A stretch of DNA of 64,000 nt from Smallanthus sonchifolius (lineage: Eukaryota; Streptophyta; Magnoliopsida; Asterales; Asteraceae): the NCBI GenBank assembly GCA_023525975.1, contig CM042029.1:83682849-83746848 (forward strand). The letters run 5' to 3'. Positions within the stretch are counted from its first letter, which is position 1, and every line of letters begins with the position of its first letter. This document shows positions 35,330 to 46,845 of the stretch, piece by piece. The position numbers were made by a program, and so were the translations under genes. The notes beneath the pieces were generated by a model. That model worked only from the letters and a program-made list of their open reading frames with translations. It had not been told where the DNA came from and did no database searches.

Positions 35330-38300
35330 AATTTTTGTTATAATTTCTATTGTTAAATAGCATAGTCGGTATTGGTTATTATATTTTATAAATTAAAATG
35401 ACTGCTAATATTTTATTTGATTTTATATATAATCGGAATTGATTAATTTGAATTTGTCAATCTTCAAAGCTAGCGATTAACTAATGGTTAACCAAATTAC
35501 CCGAACTATCTTTTTCAATAGCCGAATTAACTGATTTGTTTATAACTTAAATCAACAGGTTGCTAAAATCTAAAAACCAACACATTGGTTATAGATTCGG
35601 TTTTAGCACATTAATAAAACGAGCATGTCATTCTTCCCCTTACATCTAAGTATATCATCTCACGCTTTGAAACAAAAATAAGTTGTGGTCTATAAAGTTT
35701 GACCAAATTAAAAGATATTAGATATGAGTAAAAGATAAAGCTATTAAATGATATTCATAAAGTCTTCTTATGTGCCTTCATTGGAGCTCCACTGATTGAT
35801 AAAGGTCTTATTGTCTCCAAATTTGAGACATTATAACATTAGTCTCCTTCTAAGGGCTAGGCCTCGCGATCAAAGTCGAGTATTAATTGATTTGTTGTTA
35901 AATAGCTTAGTCATTGTCGGTTATTATATCTTTATAAATTAAAATGACTACTAATATTTTATTTGATTTAAGATATAATCAGATTTATTGATATGAGTAT
36001 AGAGTATATGTCAGAAATATATGAGTATATGCCAAATTAAAGATATTATATATCATTAAAAGATAACTTGTTAAAGAATGTAAAATATTTCATAAGATCT
36101 TCCACTAATAAAGGTCTTATTGTCTCTAACTTTGAAACATTATAATATTAGCCTCGTGATAGGGGTTAGGCCTCGTGACCAAAATCCGAAGTTAGAATAA
36201 ATCTAAGTTCTCTTGGTTGAGAAACAAAGAAAATAATGGCGTGTCTATCTACAGAATTAGAGATGTAGAGTGAGTTAGTTTTGTTGGGATATCGTACACC
36301 GGTTTTAACATTTAGAACGAAACTTTAAAAAATCAGATTTACAACAGCGGAAACGTTTACAAAAGCACACGATGAAAAGATCCGATCTTTATCTGACAGT
36401 TATCCGATTACACAATATTTAGACAATAATATCAAAAAAATAAACACAATCATAGGGTGTTTATGGTTTATACCTTTGACGAATAACCGAATTGTAACAA
36501 TCGGGTACAAACAACGTCACGCTAGATGAAAACACCGAACTTGTCTCACGTATACACCTCTAGTCGCAAACCCGGTTCATGGCTTTCTTTCGGTTCGGAT
36601 CGCGGAGGAGGATGACAGCGGCGGCTAGGGCCAACTACGGATGGCTGCGCGACAAGGGCAGCGACGGTGGGAGCAGCGGCTGTCCACAGTGGAAGCGTCG
36701 AACGGAACCCGTAAGGGGAGGGAGGGTGGCTCTCAGTTCCGCAAGTGGGGAGGGAGGAGGCTACAAAGTTAATTAGGGTTTTGACCTTAAGGATGTTTAT
36801 ATAATAAACTAATTTGCAAGTCAACCCTTGTGGAATTAATGTTTAACTATTAACTGATTAACACTTAATCAGTTTTAGTCCTCGTAGCTTGTAGTTACAC
36901 TAATCATAACACACTACTTCCATAAACCGAATATTATTTATATTTAACCATTAAATATTAAATCCCTTATATATACAACAATTATATATAAAAGCTCGTT
37001 CCGTTAACTTTTAATTTTTCTAAATAATTAAATACAACGTAACTAATAAATATCTCTCTAGATATTTAATCCACCAAATGCGTGTTTCGTGAAACAATGT
37101 TTAACAATTAAACGATTTAATTTGTTTCTTGCCCAAAGTGTAACTATTCGGATCGTACCTCGATAGAAACGTTGATATTAATGATGATCGAACATCTAAT
37201 ATCCAACAAGTTTTTTTTGTTGTATTTCTATCTCAAAAAACTAATTTTAGATAGTTGACATTCAAATGATAAAGGTCTTATTGTCTTCAAATTTGAGACG
37301 ATGTAACATTAGTCTCATTATAAGGGTTAGCCCCCGTGATCAAAATCGAGTATTAACTGATTTGTTGTTAAATAGCATATTCGTTATTTGTTATTATATT
37401 TTTATAAATTAAAATGACTACTAATATTGTATTTGATTCAAGATATAATCAGATTTATTAGTATGAGTATAGAGTATATGTCAGAAATATTTGAGTATAT
37501 GTCAAATTAAAGATATTATATATCAGTAAAAGGTAACTTATTAAAGAATGTAAAATATTCCATAAGATCTTCTTATGCGCCTTCATCGGAGCTCCACTAA
37601 TGATAAGGTCTTATTGTCTCCGGCTTTGACAGATTATAATAATAGTCTCGTCATAAGGGTTAGGCGTCGTGACCAAAATCCGAAGTTAGAATAAATCTAA
37701 ATTCTCTTGTTTGAGAAAAATATAAAATAATAGTGTATGTATATCTAGAGAATTAGAGATACAGAGTGAGTTAGTTTGCTGTATTTCTCCATTAAATGAC
37801 TATTTTTAGATGAGAAGTTGGCATTGAAATGATAAAGGACTTATTGTCTTCGAATTTGAGACATTATAACATTAGTCTAATTATATGGGTTAGGCCTCGT
37901 GATCAAAATCGAGTATTAGCTGATTTGTTGTTAAATAGTATAGTCGTTATTGGTTATTGTATCTTTGTTAGAAATTAAAATGACTACTAATATTTTATTT
38001 GATTCAAGATATAATCAGATTTATTAATTTAAGTACAGAGTATATATATGAGTATATGTCAAATTAAAGATATTACATATCAGTAAAAGATAACTTGTTA
38101 AAGAAAGTAAAGTATTTCATAAGATCTTCTTACGTGCCTTCATCGGAGCTCCACCAATGATAAAGGTCTTATTGTCTCCGACTTTGAAACATTATAATAT
38201 TAGTCTCGTCATAAGGATTAGGCCTCGTGACCAAAATCCAAACTTAGAATAAATCTAAATTCTCTCAATTGAGAATAATAGGAGATAATAGTGTGTGTCG

Positions 38301-38400
38301 ATCTAGAGAATTAGAGATGCAAAGTCAGTTAGTCTGTTGTATTTCTCTCTCAAAGAACTATTTTTAGATGAGAAGTTGGCATTCACATTAAGTTAATGTG
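35330..38400. repeat. Tandem repeat, about four copies of a ~550-bp unit
   Basis: The landmark TTGTTAAATAG recurs at about 35346, 35892, 37363 and 37926; after subtracting the LTR inserted at 36282 the spacings are close to 550. Within each unit the motif AAAGGTCTTATTGTCT occurs twice, about 310-330 bases apart, so the unit is itself a diverged dimer. No ORF or TIR is evident. Confidence 0.75.
36282..37208 (-). mobile_element. Solo LTR, Ty1/copia-type ends
   Basis: It begins TGTTGGGATATC and ends ATATCCAACA in short inverted repeat, and is flanked by a perfect AGTTT TSD (36277-36281 and 37209-37213). A TATATAAAC motif on the minus strand near 36793 suggests minus orientation. It interrupts the ~550-bp tandem repeat. 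The two ORFs at 36546-36824 are opposite-strand readings of its GC-rich part and probably not genes. Confidence 0.82.
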
Positions 38401-39251
38401 AAAATATATATCTTTTAACAGCGAATACATACCCTTTAAAATTCACTTATTGTCTACTTTGTGGAACTTGAACTCGTTCCCTTTAATATAGATAAATATC
38501 AGGTATCATTAGATCAAGAGGTCATCTACCATTAATGTACACATATAATAATAGTGTGTTGTATTGTAGGGTTGTTTGGGTTGGGTTATTCGGGTTTTTT
38601 TTTTGTAAATGGAATACAACCCAAATACCGAACCTAATAAGATTTAGGTACTCTGTAATCAGGTTTAAATTGGTCGGTGTATTCGATAACCGGGTTACTA
38701 ATTGGGCTATTATTTGGACGTCTAAATTGTGTTTTTTCTTATATTTTGGGATAAAATGAGTTGTTAAAAAATAGATTATTTAAGGCTTAATGGGCTACAA
38801 AAATGGGTTTGAAACTTCACCACTTCTCGGGCAAAGTTTTCCCAATGAAACATAATATAAAATCTTAAAAAATTGATGCTGAAATCAACTTTTAAAAACT
38901 AAAAATAAACGTCATCCATAAACTCTGACTGCATCACACATTGGACTATTGGAGTCATCTACAAGTTGAAATCAACTTTCATGTATACTAATCGGCTTTG
39001 AATGTTTTATTCGGCAACCATTATCTTCTAATCAACAACCTAGAAATAATAGGGAATATGTTTAAAAGCTTATTCGGGTTTCGGGTAAAAATGACACCCA
39101 TATTGTATTAGTGACAAGGGGCGCCTCACCAAAATAATGTTTTGTTGTATGGCAGGCAATACAAAGTATAGTTCATTAAAATAATGTAAGGATTGATACG
39201 TTATGGTGCATAAACATGCTACGACTAGTTAATGTTTGGTTTTCTAGACAT
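38401..39251. other. Gene-free DNA
   Basis: It is AT-rich with repeat-like scraps such as GGGTTGTTTGGGTTGGGTTATTCGGG near 38570. No frame looks coding. The last bases TACTT (39252-39256) are the left TSD of the copia/gypsy chimera. Confidence 0.5.
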
Positions 39252-39256
39252 TACTT

Positions 39257-39573
39257 TGTTAAACAATAACCGAGTGGATCACAGCCCTAACAAGAACTAT
39301 TTTGTAGAACAACTCTACGACTCTTGTTTATTAATCGGAAATGAAACAAAGATACGATTACAATTACTGACCCAAGGCATATATATTTCATACTAAGAAA
39401 CCAATTCAAACTAGTTATCCTATTTTGACTCTTACTGCTATGAATTTCAAAAACAAACAGAAACTTAATTAACAAGTTTACTAAATTAACTCTTTAGTCC
39501 TTGAACTTTTGATCTCCTCTAAACCACCCCTTCGAGATCGACCGAACCTCCCTTGATGTTGTAAACTTTATTA
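39257..39573 (-). repeat. 3' copia-type LTR of the chimera
   Basis: It matches 46514-46840 with about a dozen substitutions and a ~12-bp indel, near 96% by eye. In element sense it starts TAATAAAG rather than TG and ends TTTAACA; the start is supported by the TSD at the other LTR and by the purine run GAGAGGGAG just before it. Confidence 0.82.
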
Positions 39574-39647
39574 CTCCCTCTCAACTGATCAATCATGCCT
39601 CTCAATCCTTCTTTCTCAAGGTTTCATCATCTCCTTTAATTAACTGA

Positions 39648-41740
39648 TCAATCATAGATAGGAACCCAGATTCTCTTATTCATTCTAAGAATTTCATCAT
39701 CTCCTTTAATTAACTGATCAATCATGCCTCCCAATCCTTCTTTCTCAAGGTTGAGTTCTTGTAAAGCAAGTTTATGAGATTCCTTAATACGAGTGATAAG
39801 ATCGATTTGGATATCGAGTCTTAAAGCACGAACTCGTTTCGGTTTCTCATGTTCTTTCCTGCTCAAGGCATCAGCTACGACATTGGCCTTTCCCTCATGA
39901 TAACAGATCTCACAATCGTAATCGTTTAGGACTTCCATCCAACGTCTCTGCCTCATATTCAGTTCTTTCTGACTGAATATATACTTTAGGCTTTTATGAT
40001 CAGTAAAGATAGTGAATTTGACTCCATAAAGATAGTGCCTCAATAATTTCAGAGCGAAGATTATGGTGCCCAACTCTAAATCATGAGTCGTATAATTTTT
40101 TTCATGAGTTTTTAATTGACGAGAGCATAAGAAATGACTTTACTCCCCTGCATTAACACACAACCAAAGCCAGTGTCTGAAGCGTCACAGTAAACTGAAA
40201 AGCCTTCATTTCCATCTGGCAAGGCCAGTATGGGTGCTTGAGTCAATTTCTGTTTTAGAGTTTCGAAAGCTTCAGATTGTTTAGGACCCCATTCATACTT
40301 AACTGACTTACGGGTCAAAGAAGTTAATGGTACTGCAATTCGAGAGAAATCTTGAATAAATCTCCAATAGTAACCGGCTAGATCAAGAAAACTTTGGATT
40401 TCAGTTGGTGACTTCGGGATTTCCCATTTAGATATGGCTTCAATTTTGATAGGGTCAACTTGAATACCATTGGCATTGATTACATGACCAAGGAATTGAA
40501 TTTCTGATAGCCAGAATTCGCATTTGGAGAACTTAGCATATAGCTTCTCTGTCCTTAGAATTTCAAGTAAGATTTTCAAGTTGTTAGCATGATCTTCCTT
40601 ACTTTTGGAATAGATAAGAATATCTTCAATGAATATGATAATGAATTTATCCAAGTAAGTTTTACAAACTCGATCAATCATGTCCATGAATGCTGCTGGT
40701 GCATTACTAAGTCCAAACGGCATCACTGTGAACTCATAATGACCATATCGAGTTCTGAAGGCGGTTTTAGGAATGTCTTCTTCCTGAACTTTCAACTGAT
40801 GGTAACCGGATCGAAGATCAATCTTAGAAAAGCAACGAGCTCCTTGGAGTTGATCGAAAAGGTCGTCAATTCGAGGGAGTGGATAACGATTCTTTATCGT
40901 AACTTTATTAAGCTCACGATAATCGATACACATACGCATCGATCCATCCTTCTTCTTAACGAATAAGATTGGAGCTCCCCAAGGTGATGAGCATGGTCAC
41001 ATAAATCCTTTTTCCAGTAATTCATCTAATTTCTTCTTCAATTCTGCCATTTCGTTTGGAGCTAATCTGTACGGGGCTTTAGCAATAGGTGTTGTACCGA
41101 GTACCAGATTAATTCTGAACTCCACTTTTCTTTCAGGTGGAATTCCAGGCAGTTCATCGGGAAAGACATTAGAAAATTCAGCCACAATCGACACATCTTC
41201 AATCTTTGCCTTGGTGTTGCTAGTTACGGAAACAAGGTATGCTAAGCATCCTTTTCTTAGGCATTTTGTAGCTTTTAGCATAGAAATTATCCCAACGGAG
41301 TTGGATAATTTATAGTCATTGATCGTAAGAATATCGCCCTTTCGTGAATGAAGTTCTATTGCCTTTTTATCACACATGATACGGGCTTGGTTAGAGGCTA
41401 ACCAATCCATTCCTAAGACAATGTCAAAACCTGCCAAAGTCATTGGCAACAGTTTTGCGGGAATAACATGTCCGGATAATGTAATGTGGCAATTATCGAG
41501 GATTTCAGAGATTTGGACTAGGTCACCGTTGGCAGTCTCTACCACGTATATCTTGTATAATTTAGCTAGAGTTTTATTTAACAGTCTATAGAATCTATGA
41601 TCTATAAAACTTTGGTTTGCACCAGAGTCAAATAAAACTCGAGCATAAATATCATCAACAAGAAATGTACCCGTAATGACATCGGGCATACCTGCTGCTT
41701 TGTGAGTGTTAAGAATGAATGCTCGTGCATTCTTCTTCAC
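39648..41740 (-). pseudogene. Ty3/gypsy pol: protease, reverse transcriptase, RNase H (broken)
   Basis: The frame 41740-40997 has the protease motif DSGANQSF. After a TGA at 40999-40997 the same frame continues as reverse transcriptase (YRELNKVTIKNRYPLPRIDD, PFGLSNAP) and RNase H (YCDAS). A small frameshift near 40120 leads into RNase H (TDHKSLKYIF) and the start of the integrase linker (KRIWVPIYD). The catalytic box reads FIED instead of FxDD, with Glu at 40627-40625, so the polymerase is probably dead. Integrase is absent. Confidence 0.9.
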
Positions 41741-41848
41741 TCCATCTGCAGGTTTGGGACCTGTCCCATCTGTTTTCTTCTGCTTCAGACAAATGATTTT
41801 GATATGGTCGGTTTCGCCACATCTAAAGCAGGTGATGGATTTCTTTTT

Positions 41849-43512
41849 TTAACAATCCTCTGCTTTGTGTCCAGGCATTTTACAATAATTGCAAATAATT
41901 ACAGCACGACATTGTCCCCAGTGCCTCCTTCTGCACTTTGGACACTTAGAAATAGAAGAGTTGTTGTTACGAGGAGTAAAATTGGATTTCTTGGATCCAT
42001 TTGGGCCTTGCCCAATTATCTCCTTTTTCTTCTTTCCTTCTTCTTGATTTCTAGTCAAGCTAGTAGTTAATGATGCTCCTAAATCCATGGCATTATCCAG
42101 ATTTTCACAATTTGCGACCTTCACCATGTCGCGGATTTCTCCAATCAAACCCCAAATATAACGCTTGATCAGGTTTGATTCAGGAGTTGCAAGATGAGGA
42201 ACAATTCTGGTATATTCCAGGAGTTTAGTGGCGTACTCTTGATGATTCGTTCCTATCATCCTTAAGCTTAAAAATTTCCCTTCAATCTGTTCCCTTTCAT
42301 TCTGGGAAACATACTTCTTCCCGACTCTTGCTCTAAAGGCATTCCAGTCCATAGCATAGGCTGCTTCTCGGCCCTTAGCAGCAATGATATTGTTCCACCA
42401 CTCTAAAGCTTGATCTTTGAACAGATTGGAGGCATACAGAACTTTATCCTCCTCAGCACACTTGTTGATAGCTAACACATACTCAGTTTTCTCAATCCAC
42501 CTTAGTGTGGCAATTCCTCCTTCTTTTCCAGCAAAATTGTATAGCTTACAATCCATGAACATCTTATAAGTACAACCTACTATCTTTTTCTTCTTTGCTA
42601 CGTGACCATAATTATTACCCACACTCTCGTCTTCGGAAGAGTTATGGTAATATTCTTCTCTTTCGGTTTTCTTGGACTTATGAGGAAGAGACCCCTTTGG
42701 TTCCAGAGTAATTGGTTTTGATTGGGTCACAGTTCAGGTTTGACGAGAAGGAATAGATTGAGGAACTGAGGGTTAAATAAAAATTTGGCCAGCTTGTTTC
42801 TTTTCAAGCTCTGTAAAAATCATTGAAAGAGAATCCTTGATTCCTTTCGTTATCATCTTTTGAAGTTCAATACGAGAATCATTATTCTCAACAGCGTTAA
42901 GCACAACTTTTTATTAATAGGATATTTTACAAAGATAATTCATATGAAACATATTCAGAAATTTCTAAGGTTCTTGTCTTCAAGAGCTTGAACTAGTAGA
43001 GTATTTCGAGCTTCAACTTCAGCCTTTTCTCTTTCCAGTTCGGCTATTCGGTTTAACAACATTCGCTCCCTCTCATTTCCTGGCGCATTCTCATTTCTAT
43101 GCGGAGCAGGAATATGGATATTCTAATAATATGGAACATAAGGTATATTAGAATCAGCGCGCTCTTCTTCTTCAAGATCATATTTACTTTCATAAGGAAT
43201 ATTGGCATATCTCTCATGAAAATTTTGCGGATAAATAGGAGTAATATTATAGTTTCCAGCAGTTGGGGCAGAATGAAAACTTATAGAATGATTATAGGGA
43301 ACACTAGGGTTTCCTATTTCTCCAAGGCTTTTGAAAGTAGAACTTTCAGTTTCCTTATTAAATTCTATAGTTGTTTCATTTGTCTTACGGTCAAAGTAAC
43401 TAGCATGAACGAATTTTTTAAGAAAGCTAGGACTTTGCCCTTTCCAACCATTCTGAAAACAAAAGATACTTTTATTATCACAAAATATGTTACAATATAA
43501 AGTAAAATACAA
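41849..43512 (-). pseudogene. Ty3/gypsy gag (broken)
   Basis: The main frame 42730-41849 has a gag domain (CKLYNFAGKEGGIATLRWIEK; ALEWWNNI; VPHLATPESNLIKRYIWGL) and one CCHC knuckle CNYCKMPGHKAEDC at its end. Upstream, 43512-43123 and the stretch to 42960 read as the gag N-terminus, including a heptad-rich helix (LLNRIAELEREKAEVEARN) split by stops. The plus-strand frame at 43099-43500 is the antisense shadow. Confidence 0.85.
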
Positions 43513-44043
43513 GAAAATCTTAATCCTTCATTAATTCTTTCCCGAGGGTCTTTAGATCCTTTCCATACTCATATACTTGCATCCCATAAAACTGGGTTTT
43601 TTTCTTATCCATTATTCTCTTTTTGTTTACCTCATCCGTTTCGGAGAACAGATAGGATTTTGCCTTGAACCTAAAGGATGATATTCCGGAGATTCTTGCT
43701 TAATAGGACGATTAGGATCATAAATATTTTCTCCAGACGTCTACAATCTTAATATATTAGTACTTACTTTATTTCTAAGACTTAGATACTAAAGCCAGTA
43801 TCTTAATCTTAGCTAAAGTTCTACAAGGATGGTTATCTTCCCAGAGTAGTACCTCCAACAGTCATATTCCTACTGTAAGAGCGACAGGTCTAGGAAAGAT
43901 TTATACACCGCTCTTTCCTTAGACAGAACACTTCTGTTTGTCAGATAACTACATACCGGTCAGAAGGTCACCTTGTTTTCTTATCTTAATAGCATCATGG
44001 TTAAAGCTTAGATACTAGATCTAAGTATCTGATTCGCTAAAAC

Positions 44044-44063
44044 CTGTGGCTCTAATATCAACC
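44044..44063 (-). other. Decayed Met-tRNA primer site of the gypsy part
   Basis: On the minus strand the bases after the LTR read TTGATATTAGAGCCACAGG, a three-base variant of TGGTATCAGAGCCA. Confidence 0.6.
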
Positions 44064-45630
44064 TGTCACCCCCCGCCTCAGGCACCCCCTGGAGGTGTGC
44101 GAGCCCGATTGGTATCGCTTGGTTACTTGATTTCAGAGTTTTATAAAATACAGCGGAAGTCTTTCTCAAAGGATCGTTTCATCTTTCTTTCAACCTCAAG
44201 GGTTGTAATTGTAAATACTAAAACTCAGTTGGAAAACAAAAGCCTTGTATTTACTTTATAAACATAGGGTTTCAACACCCATCTCATTTGATTACAAAAC
44301 TAGTTTAAAATCAAATACATGATGAGCCACTGGAAATAGTTCCAACACAAGGTTGAACAATTCCCTGCTCCTATCTCCTTTCTTTTGGATTTCCCTTTAC
44401 ACGAGGCCTGAGAATCCTACGTGCATTCCATCCTTTACTGGGTCAGATCTCATGTCTGCCTTTAAACACCTCTCATCATATTTTAATCATTATCTGGAAA
44501 ACATTTTGAAAATAAAACGTCAGCGCGAATGCTGGTGAATACAATGACATAAAATTATTTTGGCACAAATAAGTATTAAGTTGATAATCACAACTTCATG
44601 TTCAATCTACACATTCAGCAGACCCATTTTCTGACCGTATGCACCACTGTATACACTGGCGTCATAGCTTATAACAACGAGAACTCCACGTCCTTCATTT
44701 GTTATAAGATAAGTACCAGCCACAATCCGGGAATTTCACCCGAGACCCGTGTATCCCTTGCAAGTTTTACATATACCTATGGCCTGAATGCTTTGTTCGT
44801 AGAAGAACGTTGAGCATTGTTTCGTTAATCTTTATTTGGCCATTTTCGCAAATAAAATGTTTGATACAAGTTTTGAAAGAGATAAAGTATTCACCTTTTT
44901 GTTTGGAATGAGCCTCTAAAGTTCAAAGCTTAGCTTCTAGTTTCTTAACCTATTTTCTCTAGCGTTCCAACCTTTCTACGAGCGTTTCTTCTTAAAACGA
45001 GCATTACGAGTAGCGGGAATCGAACTAGGAACGTCGGGAATTGACTAGGGAAGCTCTAAAATAAGTTTTGAACGTTGAAATCGTTTTGGGATGAGAGAAA
45101 CGATTGAAATCGTTCAAGTATTTATAGGGGTGAAATCTGGTCCGTAGCGGACCGCTAGGCGAGATGGTGGCGGTCCGCCACCACCTCGGATGGCGTCAGC
45201 CCTATATATCAACTCCTGATTGGACCGAACCTAAGTTTGCTGCTAGCGGACCGTTACCGCTGAGCGTAGCGGTCCGCCACCCAAACGTGTGGCATTTGCT
45301 GGTGAGTTTGCGGCTGGCGGACCGTTACCACGTGGCGTGGCGGTCCGCCATGAGTACACGTGTCAGAATACATGGCCATTAGTCACTATACACGAGGCTT
45401 AACCGTATTCATTGCTTAGTCAACACGTAGCAAACCGTTACCTTATATGGTGGCAGTCCGCCACCCAAACCAACACCTTTAGCCGACCGTTATGCTTAGC
45501 CTTAGCGGTCCGCTAACGTCGAAATCCTCAAATTTTCTAATTTAAACCCTGAACTTTAAGATAATTACTCTTATAGTCCCTAGGGTTTACCTTTTGCCAA
45601 ATCTTGGACATTTTCAGGGTAGGTGTTACA
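44064..45630 (-). repeat. Ty3/gypsy LTR inside the chimera, 1.57 kb
   Basis: In element sense it begins TGTAACACC at 45630 and ends GGGGGTGACA at 44064, followed by the gypsy primer site. A TATA box reads CTATAAATAC on the minus strand near 45119-45128. It aligns with the middle nested solo LTR (28954-33275). No second copy of this LTR is present downstream of pol. Confidence 0.85.
45138..45515 (-). repeat. Inverted-repeat array upstream of LTR TATA box, five units
   Basis: Five units (near 45141, 45242, 45312, 45426 and 45481) pair TAGCGGACCGTTACC-like arms with GGTAGCGGTCCGCTA-like arms across short loops. In element sense they occupy most of U3 directly upstream of the TATA box. Confidence 0.75.
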
Positions 45631-45634
45631 TGCT

Positions 45635-46324
45635 TGCCCGAATTGTCTCGGCTTTTTGCACCGTTTCTGTTGAACCGTCCCTTCCTAGTTTTGGAGACCT
45701 ACAACGCTTTCTCTTCCTCTGGTTTCACCGAGACCGTGGTGAATTGCTTGGTTAGTGCCTCCTGTCCTACAAGCAAGTTTTCGAAATCTGTTAATGATGG
45801 TTGGGTCTGCTATCCTTGTACGGTGCGACAAAACTTTGAAACTCTTGTCGTAAGCCGTGTATTATGATTCTCTTCATTCTTGCATCACCGATCTTCGCCG
45901 TTTCATATAACTCCCCGATCTCTCTACACAATGTTTTCACCATGTGAAAGTACTGTGGTATACTTGTTTCCTTTTGGGTAACTGACAGAAGTTCGTTTTC
46001 AAGTAATTGAAGCTTCATGCCGTTCCTTTTTGAAAATAGTGCCGCTAATGTGTCCCAAGCTTGCTTGGGGGTTAGAAGTTCTTGAATGTGTTCTAGGAGG
46101 TCTTCTTCAATGGTTGTTTTAATTAGAAACATTGCCCGACCAACTTTAATCCACCACTTATTGACGGCTCCATTTATGTCGTTTACGGGTTGCCGTGTTT
46201 CAGAACCATTGGTTACTTCCCACAAATCTTGGCCCTGTAGATAAGTCATCATACATGTTGACCAAGTATTGTAGTTCGAGTGATTAAGCTTCTTGATTCC
46301 GCCTATCAACTGCATCTCAGCCAT
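45635..46324 (-). pseudogene. Ty1/copia-type gag N-terminal region, truncated
   Basis: From ATG 46324 the frame reads MAEMQLIGGIKKLNHSNYNT and continues through a UBN2-type gag domain (TPKQAWDTLAALFSKRNG; LLENELLSVTQKETSIPQYF; RMKRIIIHGL). The frame breaks near 45800 and homologous-looking sequence continues in another frame to about 45635, where the gypsy LTR starts. The zinc knuckle and all of pol are missing. Confidence 0.85.
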
Positions 46325-46484
46325 GGTTCTTGATTTTCTGTTTGTTAAAATCGATCACCATTGGCTTTGGTTTCTACAGGTTTCTTGATCGAAGACAGTT
46401 TCTTCGATGCCCTTTAATCGGTTCTGGTTTCTCCTTCAGATGGCTCTCGATCGGTCTTTAAGTAGCCCCTGGTCTTCTCCGCGT

Positions 46485-46513
46485 AGCGATCTTGAACCAA
46501 CAAGATACCACTT
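46485..46513 (-). other. Primer-binding site of the copia part
   Basis: On the minus strand the LTR end TTTAACA is followed by AAGTGGTATCTTGTTGGTTC; TGGTATC is the Met-tRNA match. Confidence 0.6.
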
Positions 46514-46840
46514 TGTTAAACAATAACGCAGTGGATCACAGCCCCAACAAGAACTATTTTGTAGAACAACTCTACAACCCTTGTTTATTAATCGGAAACG
46601 AAACAAAGATGCGATTACAATTACTGACCCAAGGCATATATATATACCTTGCTTTCATACTAAGAAACCAATTCAAACTAGCTATCCTATTTTGACTCTT
46701 ACTGCTACGAATTTAAAAAACAAACAGAAACTTAATTAACAAGTTTACTAAATTAACTCTTTAGTCCCTGAACTTTTGATCTCTTCCAAACCACCCCTTC
46801 GAGATCGACCGAACCTCCCTTGATGTTGTAAACTTTATTA
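46514..46840 (-). repeat. 5' copia-type LTR of the chimera
   Basis: A 327-bp partner of 39257-39573, followed by TACTT (46841-46845), the same five bases that precede the left LTR. Confidence 0.85.
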
Positions 46841-46845
46841 TACTT

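Larger units (their letters stand above)
39257..46840 (-). mobile_element. Chimeric LTR element: copia LTRs and gag start enclosing gypsy LTR-gag-pol
   Basis: Two ~320-bp copia-type LTRs lie at 39257-39573 and 46514-46840, with TACTT on both outer sides (39252-39256 and 46841-46845). Reading on the minus strand, the right LTR is followed by a primer site and copia gag. At 45630 a full Ty3/gypsy LTR begins, then gypsy primer site, gag, protease and reverse transcriptase-RNase H. The gypsy sequence ends before integrase and joins the copia 3' LTR directly. No copia pol and no gypsy 3' LTR are present. Either gypsy inserted and a deletion removed the rest, or template switching built the join. 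Confidence 0.8.

Noticed and set aside
36546..36824. Pro/Ser-rich ORFs on both strands
   Set aside because: They lie within a solo copia-type LTR and reflect its GC-rich segment.
43099..43500. 133-codon plus-strand ORF
   Set aside because: It is the antisense shadow of the gypsy gag N-terminus at 43123-43512.
45138..45515. CRISPR-like regularly spaced repeats
   Set aside because: Units are inverted-repeat pairs inside an LTR, spacing is uneven, and the context is a plant nuclear genome.
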